11,616 bases of DNA from Saksenaea vasiformis B4078. Lineage: Eukaryota; Mucoromycota; Mucoromycetes; Mucorales; Saksenaeaceae. Below are positions 1 through 7,803 of the stretch, piece after piece. A model generated the notes under the pieces. It was given only the letters and a program-made list of their open reading frames with translations. It did not search any database and had not been told where the DNA came from. Made by a program: the position numbers and the translations under genes. Each line of letters starts with the position of its first letter. Positions within the stretch are counted from its first letter, which is position 1. The stretch lies in contig JNDT01001003.1 of NCBI GenBank assembly GCA_000697055.1, positions 1 through 11,616 on the forward strand, read 5' to 3'.

Positions 1-79
1 AGGAATAATGGCTATGCGCTATATTGATTCAGGATGAGTTATGATAGTGGTAGTGCCAGATCGCGGTAAATTTTACCAT

Positions 80-125
80 AAGTCGCCTTGGCATTACCGT
101 TATTATGGTTCTAATAGGATCATTA
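80..125 (+). pseudogene. Possible decayed 3' end of 18S rRNA
   Basis: The segment ends in AGGATCATTA (116-125), the standard last bases of eukaryotic 18S rRNA. It also has AAGTCG at 80-85 and TTACCGT at 94-100. In a normal 18S the corresponding AAGTCG, TTTCCGT and AGGATCATTA lie at exactly these spacings, and the whole block is 46 nt in both. By eye 24 of 46 positions match. The mismatches fall in helix 45 and the stretch before it, which are normally almost invariant, so this cannot be an intact 18S end. Upstream (1-79) I see no helix 44 sequence. It could be a badly decayed 18S remnant or a chance match that happens to lie at the expected place before ITS1. Confidence 0.35.
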
Positions 126-665
126 GTAGCAGCCGGGTTAGGGGGAGTGTCTATTACTAGGACATTTGGCATTGGTTTTTATTACCAGTACTACTTGGTT
201 TGGTATTAGGCCGGGTTTTCATATATCGAAGCATCAATCCTTAACTAGTCGGTATGGTCCTGCAGAGGACATAAGAGCTGCTTATGATGACTTTTGTCGA
301 TGGAGCTTCGATGGGGCTCCTCATGAGCAATTTGCCTACGTTATAGCGATATATCGTGCTCTAATCGAGTCGGTATACGTCAGATATTACGTATGGGCGT
401 AGTTGGGACATTTATTACCTGAGGATTGGATAAATTGATATAATGATTCTGAGTCACTATATTATTTGGGCTTTGAATAGAAGCTGAGTACCAGTACCTC
501 CACGCGGTAGCTTCTGGAAACTTTGGCTGCGCCAAAGGCAAAACTGGTATACAATGCTAATGGCTTGCTAAATGACTGCAAACACTGCATAGCCATTGCG
601 ATAATGCATTACACAAACCTTAACTGAATATGCGTATGCTGCAGCGCTTATTTGTAGTACAAAAA
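126..665 (+). other. Presumed ITS1 spacer (about 540 nt)
   Basis: This stretch lies between the possible 18S end and the 5.8S rRNA. I found no convincing protein gene in it: the open frames are short and resemble nothing I know. It contains a perfect hairpin at 521-537 and a poly-A run just before 5.8S (661-668). If the 18S call is wrong, the left part could be unrelated intergenic DNA. The spacer call for the right part rests on its position directly 5' of 5.8S. Confidence 0.45.
521..537 (+). other. Perfect 7-bp hairpin in ITS1
   Basis: CTTTGGC (521-527) is followed by a 3-nt loop TGC and then GCCAAAG (531-537), a perfect 7-bp stem. A short GC-containing hairpin with a tiny loop is a typical ITS1 fold element, but no function can be assigned from sequence alone. 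Confidence 0.4.
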
Positions 666-817
666 AAACTTTAGTAGTGGATCTCTTGGCTCTCGTATCG
701 ATGAAGAACGTAGCAAACTGCGATAAGTTATGTGATCTGCAGTAAGTGAATCATCGAATCTTTGAACGCACTTCGCACTCTTCGGTATTCCGATGAGTAC
801 ACCTGTTTCAGCATTGA
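666..817 (+). rRNA. 5.8S ribosomal RNA (divergent copy)
   Basis: The hallmark 5.8S strings are present: GGATCTCTTGGCTCTCG (679-695), ATCGATGAAGAACG (697-710), GTGAATCATCGAATCTTTGA (746-765) and CCTGTTTCAG near the 3' end (802-811). The 5' end is placed at the AAACTTTAG that corresponds to the usual AAACTTTC start. The 3' end is by analogy and uncertain by several bases. The product pairs with the 5' end of 28S rRNA in the large ribosomal subunit. Oddities: the normally constant stretch GTGAATTGCAGAATTCAGTGAATC is represented by a shorter, altered version around 733-751, with about 2 nt missing. The copy is recognisable but diverged, which fits the altered 28S downstream. GTGGATCTCTTGG and AACGTAGCAAA resemble Mucorales. 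Confidence 0.85.
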
Positions 818-992
818 TAAGAAAAACCACAGCCACAACATTTACGTCAGTATCTGGGGTGGCTGGATTTGGGGTATTTGTATAAACTGCAAGTAGCCTT
901 AAAGACGAAGGTGTTTGAGAAAGGTTGGACTTCAATGGCTAGCCGGAATCAAGCATCGGTATAGCAAGTTATTGCTGTATCTGGGCTATGGC
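818..992 (+). other. ITS2 spacer
   Basis: This is the roughly 175-nt stretch between the 5.8S 3' end and the LSU 5' end. Near its right end, about 959-980, GTATAGCAA and TTGCTGTAT can form a stem with two G-U pairs around a short GTTA loop. No coding potential is recognised. Confidence 0.7.
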
Positions 993-1028
993 TCTCGCTC
1001 TGAAATCAGGTGGGACTACCCGCTGAGC

Positions 1029-1061
<33 letters not shown>

Positions 1062-1331
1062 AACAAGGATTCCCTCAGTAACGGCGAGTGAACAGGGAAC
1101 AAGCTCAAAGTTGGAATCTGTCTGGTCTTGCCAGATCGAATTGTAAACTTTAGAGTCGCTATCCAGATCAGCCAAGTAAATAAGTTCCTTGGAATAGGAC
1201 ATCATGGAGGGTGAGAATCCCGTCTTTGGCTTGAGCATTGATCTTTTGTGATGCGGCTTCAACGAGTCGGGTTGTTTGGGATTGCAGCCTTAATTGGGTG
1301 ATAAACCTCATCTAAAGCTAAATATTGGCGA

Positions 1332-1365
<34 letters not shown>

Positions 1366-3377
1366 ATGAAAAGAACTCTGAAGAGAGAGTTAAAAGTACG
1401 TGAAACTACTAAAGCTATATCGTTTATAGCTAAATGTGGTTAGCTTACATTAAAAAACCTTGATGTAAGACTAAATGCCACCCAACAACAGTTGATGATG
1501 CGGGAAAAAGATACTGGCAATGCATAGTCAAAGGCAACGAAAGTTTCGCATCTAAAGTAGATGCTGAGTGTCGTTCAGATTGTCAAACTGGCTTAATAAG
1601 CTAATGCCGTACGTGCTCCATGTCTGCATGCGGCATCGAGCTGTGGGAGCTGTTTACCTGACAATGGCAGGCCTGTATAAAAGCATAATACCGTATCATA
1701 GACTGAGGACTGCAGTGAATGCCTTTTGGCTTGGCCTCAAATGGCTCAGATTATCGGACTATTATGGTCTAGTTGAGATGACTCCATTTTGCAGGCTTTT
1801 TATTCACTTGGGTTGTTGGTATAAAGGCTTTAAATGTCCCGTCTTAAAACACGGACCAAGGAGTTCATCATGAGTGCAAGTATTTGGGTGACAAACCCAT
1901 ATGCGAAATGAAAGTGATTTAGTATGAATCCCTTGAGGAGGCAATACGGCCCGGCATCGAAGTTTCATACGGAAGTGACCGAGGTAAAGCACTTATGATG
2001 AGACCCGAAAGATGGTGAACTATACCTGGATAGAGTGAAGCCAGAGGGAACTTCGGTGGACTGTGGTGGAGGCTCGTAGCGGTTCTGACGTGCAAATCGA
2101 TCGTGAAACCTGGGTATAGGGGCGAAAGACCAATCGAACCATCTCATAGCTGGTTCCTGCCGAAATTTCCCTCAGGATAGCAGAAACGTAAAGGCAGTTT
2201 TATGCGGTAAAGCAAATGAATTTAGCTCTGGACACTGCTCGTGTTCAACCTATTTCTCTGCTCTTTAATACATAAGACAGCTTTCTTTCGTAATTGAAGT
2301 TAGCTTCGAATGCCGAGTTTCTAGTGAGCCATTTTTGGTAAGCAGAATTGGCGATGCGGGATGAACCGAACGCAAAGTTAAGGTGCCGAAATACATGCTC
2401 AAAGAGACCAAAAAGGTGTTGGTTTGTCTAGACAGCAGGACGGTAGCCATAAAAGTCGGAAACCGCTAAGAAGTGTGTAACAACTTACCTGCCAAATAAA
2501 CCAGCCCTGAAAATGGATGGCGCTTAAGAGTGTTACCCGATACTTTGCCATCATGGTATAAGCGAAGCCATGATGAGTAGGCAGGCGTGGAGGTTTTTTA
2601 AACTGTTAAGAAGCCACAGGTGTGAACCTGGGTGAAACAGCCTCTAGTGCAGATCTTGGTGGTAGTAGCAAATATTCAAACGAGAACTTTGAAGACTGAA
2701 GTGGAGAAAGGTTCCTAGGCAACAGCATTTGACCTAGGGTTAGTCGATCCTAAGAGATAGGGAAATTCCGTTAAGTCAATAGCCAATTTATTTGGCTTCC
2801 TATCGAAAGGGAAACCGGTTAACATTCCGGTATCTGAATGCAGATTTTTTGCGGCAACGCAAATGAATTTGGGGACATCAGTATGGATTCCGGGAAGAAT
2901 TATCTTTTCTTCTTAACAGCTCTTTTGACCATGGAAGACAGCTTAGCTGCAGAAATGGTTAAAGGTCTGGTAGAGTACAGCACATATGTTGTATCCGGTG
3001 CATTCATAATGAGCCTTGAAAACCCAAAGGAAAGAATAAATTTTGCATCAGGTCGTACTCATAACCGCAGCAGGTCTCCAAGGTGAAAAGCCTCTAGTTG
3101 ATAGAATAAAGTAGATAAGGGAAGTCGGCAAAATAGATCCGTAACTTCGGGATAAGGATTGGCTCTAAGGGTTGGGCGAGTTTGGGCCTTCGGGTATGGC
3201 TCTTGGCCGGACGGGATTATCTGGGCTTCACGGCTTGGGCTTTCCTGATCGGACTTGGGTCAAAGCCATTGGAATCCGGCTTGCAATTAACAACCGACTT
3301 AGAACTGGTACGGACAAGGGGAATCCGACTGTTTAATTAAAACATAGCATTGCGATAGCCAGAAATTGGTATTGACG

Positions 3378-3411
<34 letters not shown>

Positions 3412-3428
3412 AGTGAAGAAATTCAACG

Positions 3429-3469
<41 letters not shown>

Positions 3470-3530
3470 ATAGCCTTAGTGTATCGTCATCCTCGAAGAG
3501 GCGTGCATGAATGGATTAACGAGATTCCTA

Positions 3531-3567
<37 letters not shown>

Positions 3568-4139
3568 AGAAGGGCTTGGCATAATCAGCGGGGAAAGAAG
3601 ACCCTGTCGAGCTTGACTCTAGTCTGACACTGTAGAAAGCTGTGGGCGGAACGAGAAAAGTGGGAGCTGGCGAGTATGTGCGTTAGCGTAAGTGAGAGAC
3701 CACTACCACTGCAACCTTTCTACTCAGATAATGAAGTGGGACTACTTTCATGTATTAAATGCACACCAAGTGTATGACCCATGTTATCGACACTGTCAGG
3801 TGGGGAGTTTGGCCGGGGAGGTGCATCTGCTAAACAATAAGCAGATGTCCTAAGGGGGACTCAGCAAGAACAGAAATCTCGCGTAGAACAAAAGGGTAAA
3901 AGTCCCCTTGATTTTGATTTTCAGTGTGAATACAAACCATGAAAGTGTGGCCTATCGATCCTCTATGACCGAAAGATTTTTGGCTAGAGGTGCCAGAAAA
4001 GTTACCGCAGGGATAACTGGCTTGTGGCAGCCAAGCGACACAGTGACGCTGCTTTTTGATATATTGATATCGGCTCTTCCTATCATACCGAAGCAGAATT
4101 CGGTAAGCGTTGGATTGTTCATCCACTAACAGGGAACGA

Positions 4140-4170
<31 letters not shown>

Positions 4171-4609
4171 AGTTTTAACCTACTGATGGTACTGTATCGC
4201 AACAGTAATTGAAGCTAGTACGAGAGGAACCCTTCATTCAGATAATTGGTATTGCGGTTGGTCGAACGGCCAATGCTGCAAAGCTACCATCTGTTGGATA
4301 ATGGCTGAACGACTCTAAGCCAGAATCCAGCCTGGAAGCGATATGACTGTAAACGTTGTAGGCAACAAAGTACGAATAGACTTTTTGTCGTAGACCATAC
4401 TTTGACCTGTGGCGGCTCCCGTTAAGGGCACTCCACGGAAATGTGGTGTTGCTGTGGTAATCGGGGGTCATTGCGGGTTTCATGATAATGCAATGCCGAA
4501 ACGTTATAAATCGCATGCAGACGACATGAAATCGGCGGGGTATTGTACGTGGTAGAGCGGCCTCTGTTGCTGCGATCCACTGAGATTAAGCCCTTGTCAT
4601 TGAATTTGT
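993..4609 (+). rRNA. Large-subunit (25S/28S) ribosomal RNA, divergent, possibly a pseudogene
   Basis: The start is placed by the 5.8S-pairing AAATCAGGTGGGACTACCCG (about 1002-1021) and TTAAGCATATCAATAAGCGG (1029-1048). The end is at the ATTAAGCCCTTGTC...GAATTTGT block (to about 4609). In between, the standard landmarks follow in order: the GGCGAGAGACCGATAGCGAA region (1327-1346), CCCGTCTTAAAACACGGACC (1838-1857), GGATGAACCGAACGC (2359-2373), TAACTATGACTCTCTTAAG (3451-3469), GCGGGGAAAGAAGACCCTGT (3588-3607), and an intact sarcin-ricin loop AGTACGAGAGGAAC (4217-4230). At about 3.6 kb it is somewhat long for a fungal LSU, and no intron is evident. Near-universal positions are changed in the peptidyl-transferase loop (4061-4070), the P-loop (3819), the TTAAGGTAGC segment (3470 onward) and a conserved hairpin near 2041-2082, which has gained about 10 nt. 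It is therefore either a decaying copy or a fast-evolving functional rRNA. Open frames inside it are not genes. Confidence 0.88.
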
Positions 4610-4622
4610 TCCTCTGGGAACA
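4607..4622 (+). terminator. Hairpin at LSU 3' end, possible rRNA 3'-end processing or termination element
   Basis: TGTTCC (4607-4612), a TCTG loop and GGAACA (4617-4622) form a perfect 6-bp stem exactly at the LSU 3' boundary. About 40 nt later there is a T-run (4660-4670). Eukaryotic pre-rRNA often has an RNase III-cleaved hairpin just past the 25S end, but that role is inferred from position only. Confidence 0.3.
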
Positions 4623-4988
4623 CATTTAATACCGAAAGCACTTACAAAAATAAACCAACTTTTTTTTTTTCATTACTGAACTAAGCAGCGAGTTGCCAGG
4701 CATTATGTCCAAAACTCTTTTTCCCTGTTATTGAAGTTGCTCTTAAGCGCGGACAGAAAAAAGCTACCAAGATGATATTTTATTGAAGTGAAAAAAAAAA
4801 ATCTGGAATGAACCCAGTACCAGAGCTCTGGGAAATGTAAGTTCAGCAGTCGCATGAATGGCATGCGTGCAGACGAGTCATGAGTGAATGCTTCGAATTT
4901 GCTTCATCGAACGAGAAACAGGATGCAAAAGTAAAGCTGTATACCGTTGGAATGGTGTTGGATAAAATATAAATACAGATTTGGGAAT

Positions 4989-5000
4989 CTCTGGGAACAC
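4989..5000 (+). repeat. Second copy of a 12-mer from the LSU 3' end
   Basis: CTCTGGGAACAC occurs at 4612-4623, overlapping the hairpin at the rRNA 3' end, and again here, 377 nt downstream in the same orientation. The second copy lacks the partner arm of the hairpin. It might be a termination-type box or a relic of spacer duplication; it could also be chance. Confidence 0.35.
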
Positions 5001-5470
5001 TTCAATGGGGTATTCTCATCTCTCCATAGAGAATCAGTTATTGAAATGCCTGCTACCTTTCACCTCAAAACAGAAGTGAGCGTAATATCTAATAATTAAC
5101 TGCATTAGATGGAGCGTTCAGCGCTGGAGTTCCCGAAACGGAGCGTTCCTAGCGTAGTGTCCCCTGTAATTCCCATAAAACTTCGCGGTATATGCCGACC
5201 ATTGTAGTATTCATTCTAAAGGGATGTGTTCTAGGAATATCGGAACTAACCGATGTCTTGCCTTCAGACACAGACATCGTAATAGTCGCTACAAGGATTG
5301 AATAACACAGTACCTGACTAATTGGCAACCGAGAGTGCACCTTTCCAAAAGTAATGCAATATCCAGTATAGGTCAACATTTCGGTTAAAGAGGCGAATTT
5401 ATTCTCAGCCCACGCCGATTGCCTTTTTCGCGTAGAAGTTTGTAGAATCTGCGATTACGCAACACGATCA

Positions 5471-5484
5471 CTTCTTCCCTCTCC
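5471..5484 (+). promoter_or_regulatory. Pyrimidine-rich leader before the start codon
   Basis: CTTCTTCCCTCTCC directly precedes the ATG at 5485. CT-rich tracts immediately upstream of start codons, near transcription start sites, are common in fungal genes, and this one supports the chosen start. No TATA element was identified. Confidence 0.4.
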
Positions 5485-7740
5485 ATGTCTGGACAAGCAG
5501 TACAATTATATCTATACGATCTCTCCCAGGGGATGGCTAAACAGATGTCCTTGGGTTTGGTAGGAAAACAGATTGGTAAATTATGATTCAGGGGTGATGC
5601 CGTTAATTAACAGCATGGCTAGACGCTATTTGGCATAGCTCGGTGGTATTGTACGGCAAGGAATTTTACTATGCTCAGGGTATAATGACCGCCCTCCCAG
5701 GTACTGACGCTACGATTGCAGAGTATGCCAAGTAACATTTATCTCTTTCGAAAGGCACCACGCATCACGGTACACCGTTGCAGGTCATTGATATGGGAGA
5801 GACATTCTTACCTGAAGAGATCGTGCTTGATTATATAAACAGCCAGCGCGATATTTACACGTAAGAAAAAGGAACACGCAAGAAGCGTCTCTGATATATA
5901 ACCGGTGCTTCTGAATTAGGTCCGAGAAATATCACCTACTGGATTTCAATTGCAACACCTTTTCGAACGACTTATGCCAATTTCTGACTGGACAGTCTAT
6001 ACCAGCACACATCACAGATTTACCAAGAGAGTTTATTGAAACGTAAGTTATTACAAACATGTCAAACCCTTGAACTCAGGACATGTATGAGCAGACCCTT
6101 TGGTCAATCTATGTTACCCATGATCGAAAACATGTTTGGCCAATCCAAATACAAAGCATCATCATCTACGGTGCCTGCTGTCCAGGAACCATCTGCAGAC
6201 TCGGCAGCTATACTTCAATCGGTTTCTGCGCAACTGTCCGCCGCCACAGCAACCATGGAACCAGTACAAGTTGTCTCAAATGTAGCTGCACTGGATCAGT
6301 GGATCCAAACATATCCAACAGTGGTCTTTTTTACTTCAGCCACTTGCCCACCTTGTCGCATGATAAAACCTGATTTTGAGCAATTACTGTGTGAGAAAAA
6401 TAACGGCAACAAAATTAAGGTGCTAGGTGTCATTGTCGATACTTCCATTGCATTTGACGCTGCGGCGAAGTACCAAATCCGGGCGACACCTACGTTCATG
6501 CTATTCAATGAGGGCAAGAAGGTGGGTTAAACATTAACGCTCCCAATTCTGATACATTTGTCCTCCGTAGTTTTCTGAGTTCCGTGGAGCGAATTTCGCA
6601 GAACTCAAAAGTTCTGTTGAGTTACTACTGTTCACCTGCTATCCACGTAAGGTTACCAAGATCCTAATCACTTGTTTGACGCCTTTCATCCAGCACATCC
6701 ACACAGAAAAATCCATCTCCGGGTGGTACAAGATACCTCCAACCAACCGATATTGTACACCAATGTCGGCAAATTAGACATGATCATGGCAAAGTTAGAA
6801 AGCTATCTCGCTGGAAAGCTAGATCAGCAGCAGAGTGCTATCTTGAAAAGCGCACAGATGGTCCTAACAACCACAGATTCGGAAACGATTGATGTGGACA
6901 CTTGGAGAATAACTGCCGATCAGCTACTGGATATCTTAGCGAACGATCAACAGTTCCCATTGCTCGATTTGTTCCGATCATTAATGCTAAAGAAAGCAGT
7001 TGCTGAATACTATACCAAAGACTGTAAGATTACGGATTTGTGTTGCCTTGTTCTAAAATTCCGCATCCGTAGGTTCACAATTAGTAAAACTATTTGAATC
7101 AATCGGACCAGAAACTCACAAGGCCAAATGGCTGATGATTTTGCGCTTGGTATAACAAGTTCCGACTGTTACTCCTTGCTAACGTTCCTCTTCAAGGCTT
7201 GCAACTTATTTGCTTCTCCCCAGCTGGCCACCACACACTTTACATCTCATCTGCCTTCTACGCACAGAAACTCTCTTACGCAACTCTTGATCACCAGTTT
7301 GCTGACCGAATACAACCAAGTTCGACAGACAGCAGCGTCGTTGGCATACAACTGTTCAACTGTCATTGCAGCTGAGCGTCTAGAAAAGGAGCAGAGCGAA
7401 GATATTGGCATGGCTGATCAAGAGGATGAGGATTGGCAAGTTGAGTTGGTCAGTGCCGTGGCAGATGCTCTAGCGAAGGAAGAAGATCCGGAGATCGGTA
7501 AGTAAGACATATAGAACGCTTCCTGTTATAACAGCTCGATTGTTAGTACACCGATTACTTGCGACCATTTCCAAGTTCCTATTCTTGGCACCAAGACGAT
7601 CTTCTCTGCCTCAGCTGCTGTCTGCCCTGGATGTCCGATCGACTGCCAATTCAAAGAAGGCATTGTTTACCACTAATCCTAGAGTCTTGAGTCTCATACG
7701 TGATCTGGATCAATTAATGCAGCAAAACTTAGATGAATAG
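5485..7740 (+). CDS. DeSI/PPPDE isopeptidase - thioredoxin - PUL domain fusion protein (604 aa, 10 exons)
   Basis: Exons inferred: 5485-5575, 5623-5700, 5755-5860, 5920-6042, 6095-6521, 6571-6646, 6694-7023, 7073-7149, 7197-7497, 7535-7740. All nine introns are GT-AG, 37-59 nt, and the joined frame is open for 604 codons. Residues 1-150 form a DeSI-1-like PPPDE (peptidase C97) domain: VQLYLYDLSQGMA at the start, the catalytic-type His35 in DAIWHSS, Cys103 in DFNCNTFSN, and ITDLPREFIETPFGQ. DeSI proteins are papain-fold thiol isopeptidases reported to remove SUMO, and some members are reported as depalmitoylases. Residues about 193-290 are a thioredoxin fold with Cys217-Pro-Pro-Cys220 and the cis-Pro segment RATPTFMLF. 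Residues about 350-600 match PUL, the Armadillo-like domain of Doa1/Ufd3/PLAA that binds Cdc48/p97 (ILRLACNLFASP, VRQTAASLAYN, ARLLVHRLLATISKFLF). A Ser/Ala/Gln linker (about 155-190) separates the first two domains. The product is probably cytosolic or nuclear; no signal peptide is seen. Intron 1 has a second in-frame acceptor at 5613 that would add three residues. Domain identities are strong; exact splice sites are inferred. The gene converges with the F-box gene. Confidence 0.9.
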
Positions 7741-7803
7741 AACTTTTCTGGTTTTTTTTTATTTTTATTTTACTTTTTCTTTTTAACCATTCAGCGTTGC
7801 GGA
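7741..7803. terminator. Shared 3' region of two convergent genes
   Basis: Only 63 nt separate the two stop codons. The plus strand is T-rich (7747-7785). On the minus strand this gives two AATAAA hexamers (7769-7764 and 7763-7758), about 35-45 nt past the F-box gene's stop, which would serve as its poly(A) signals. No AATAAA is visible for the plus-strand gene here, so its transcript may run into the opposing gene. Confidence 0.55.

Larger units (their letters stand above)
4610..5484. other. Intergenic region, no gene recognised
   Basis: About 875 nt between the rRNA and the next gene. I looked for 5S rRNA, tRNA and coding exons and recognised none. It contains a T-run (4660-4670), an A-run (4791-4801), a second copy of the 12-mer found at the rRNA 3' end (4989-5000), a 9-bp direct repeat GGAGCGTTC (5111-5119 and 5140-5148), and a short inverted repeat CGATGTC/GACATCG around 5251-5279. 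The right end should hold the promoter of the DeSI-Trx-PUL gene, but no TATA box is obvious. A 76-codon open frame on the minus strand (5149-5379) resembles no family I know. Confidence 0.6.

Noticed and set aside
166..402. 78-codon open frame left of 5.8S
   Set aside because: It starts on TTG, resembles no known family, and lies in the presumed ITS1. A weak resemblance of an adjacent frame to cytochrome b wording (GASM, YGRSWDIYYL) is interrupted by stops and did not hold up.
1079..1110. Pairing changes near the LSU 5' end (ATTCCCTC with AACAGGGAAC) as evidence of compensatory evolution
   Set aside because: The same wording is, as I recall, common in Mucorales-type LSU, so it is lineage-typical and not informative about decay.
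1038..4516. Numerous short open frames on both strands within the rRNA
   Set aside because: They lie inside recognisable rRNA and have no domain content.
5149..5379. 76-codon minus-strand frame
   Set aside because: No recognisable motif, no supporting neighbours or splice context; treated as chance.
4610..5484. 5S rRNA or tRNA gene in the rDNA-adjacent spacer
   Set aside because: I looked for the 5S internal control region and tRNA A/B boxes and T-loop and found none.
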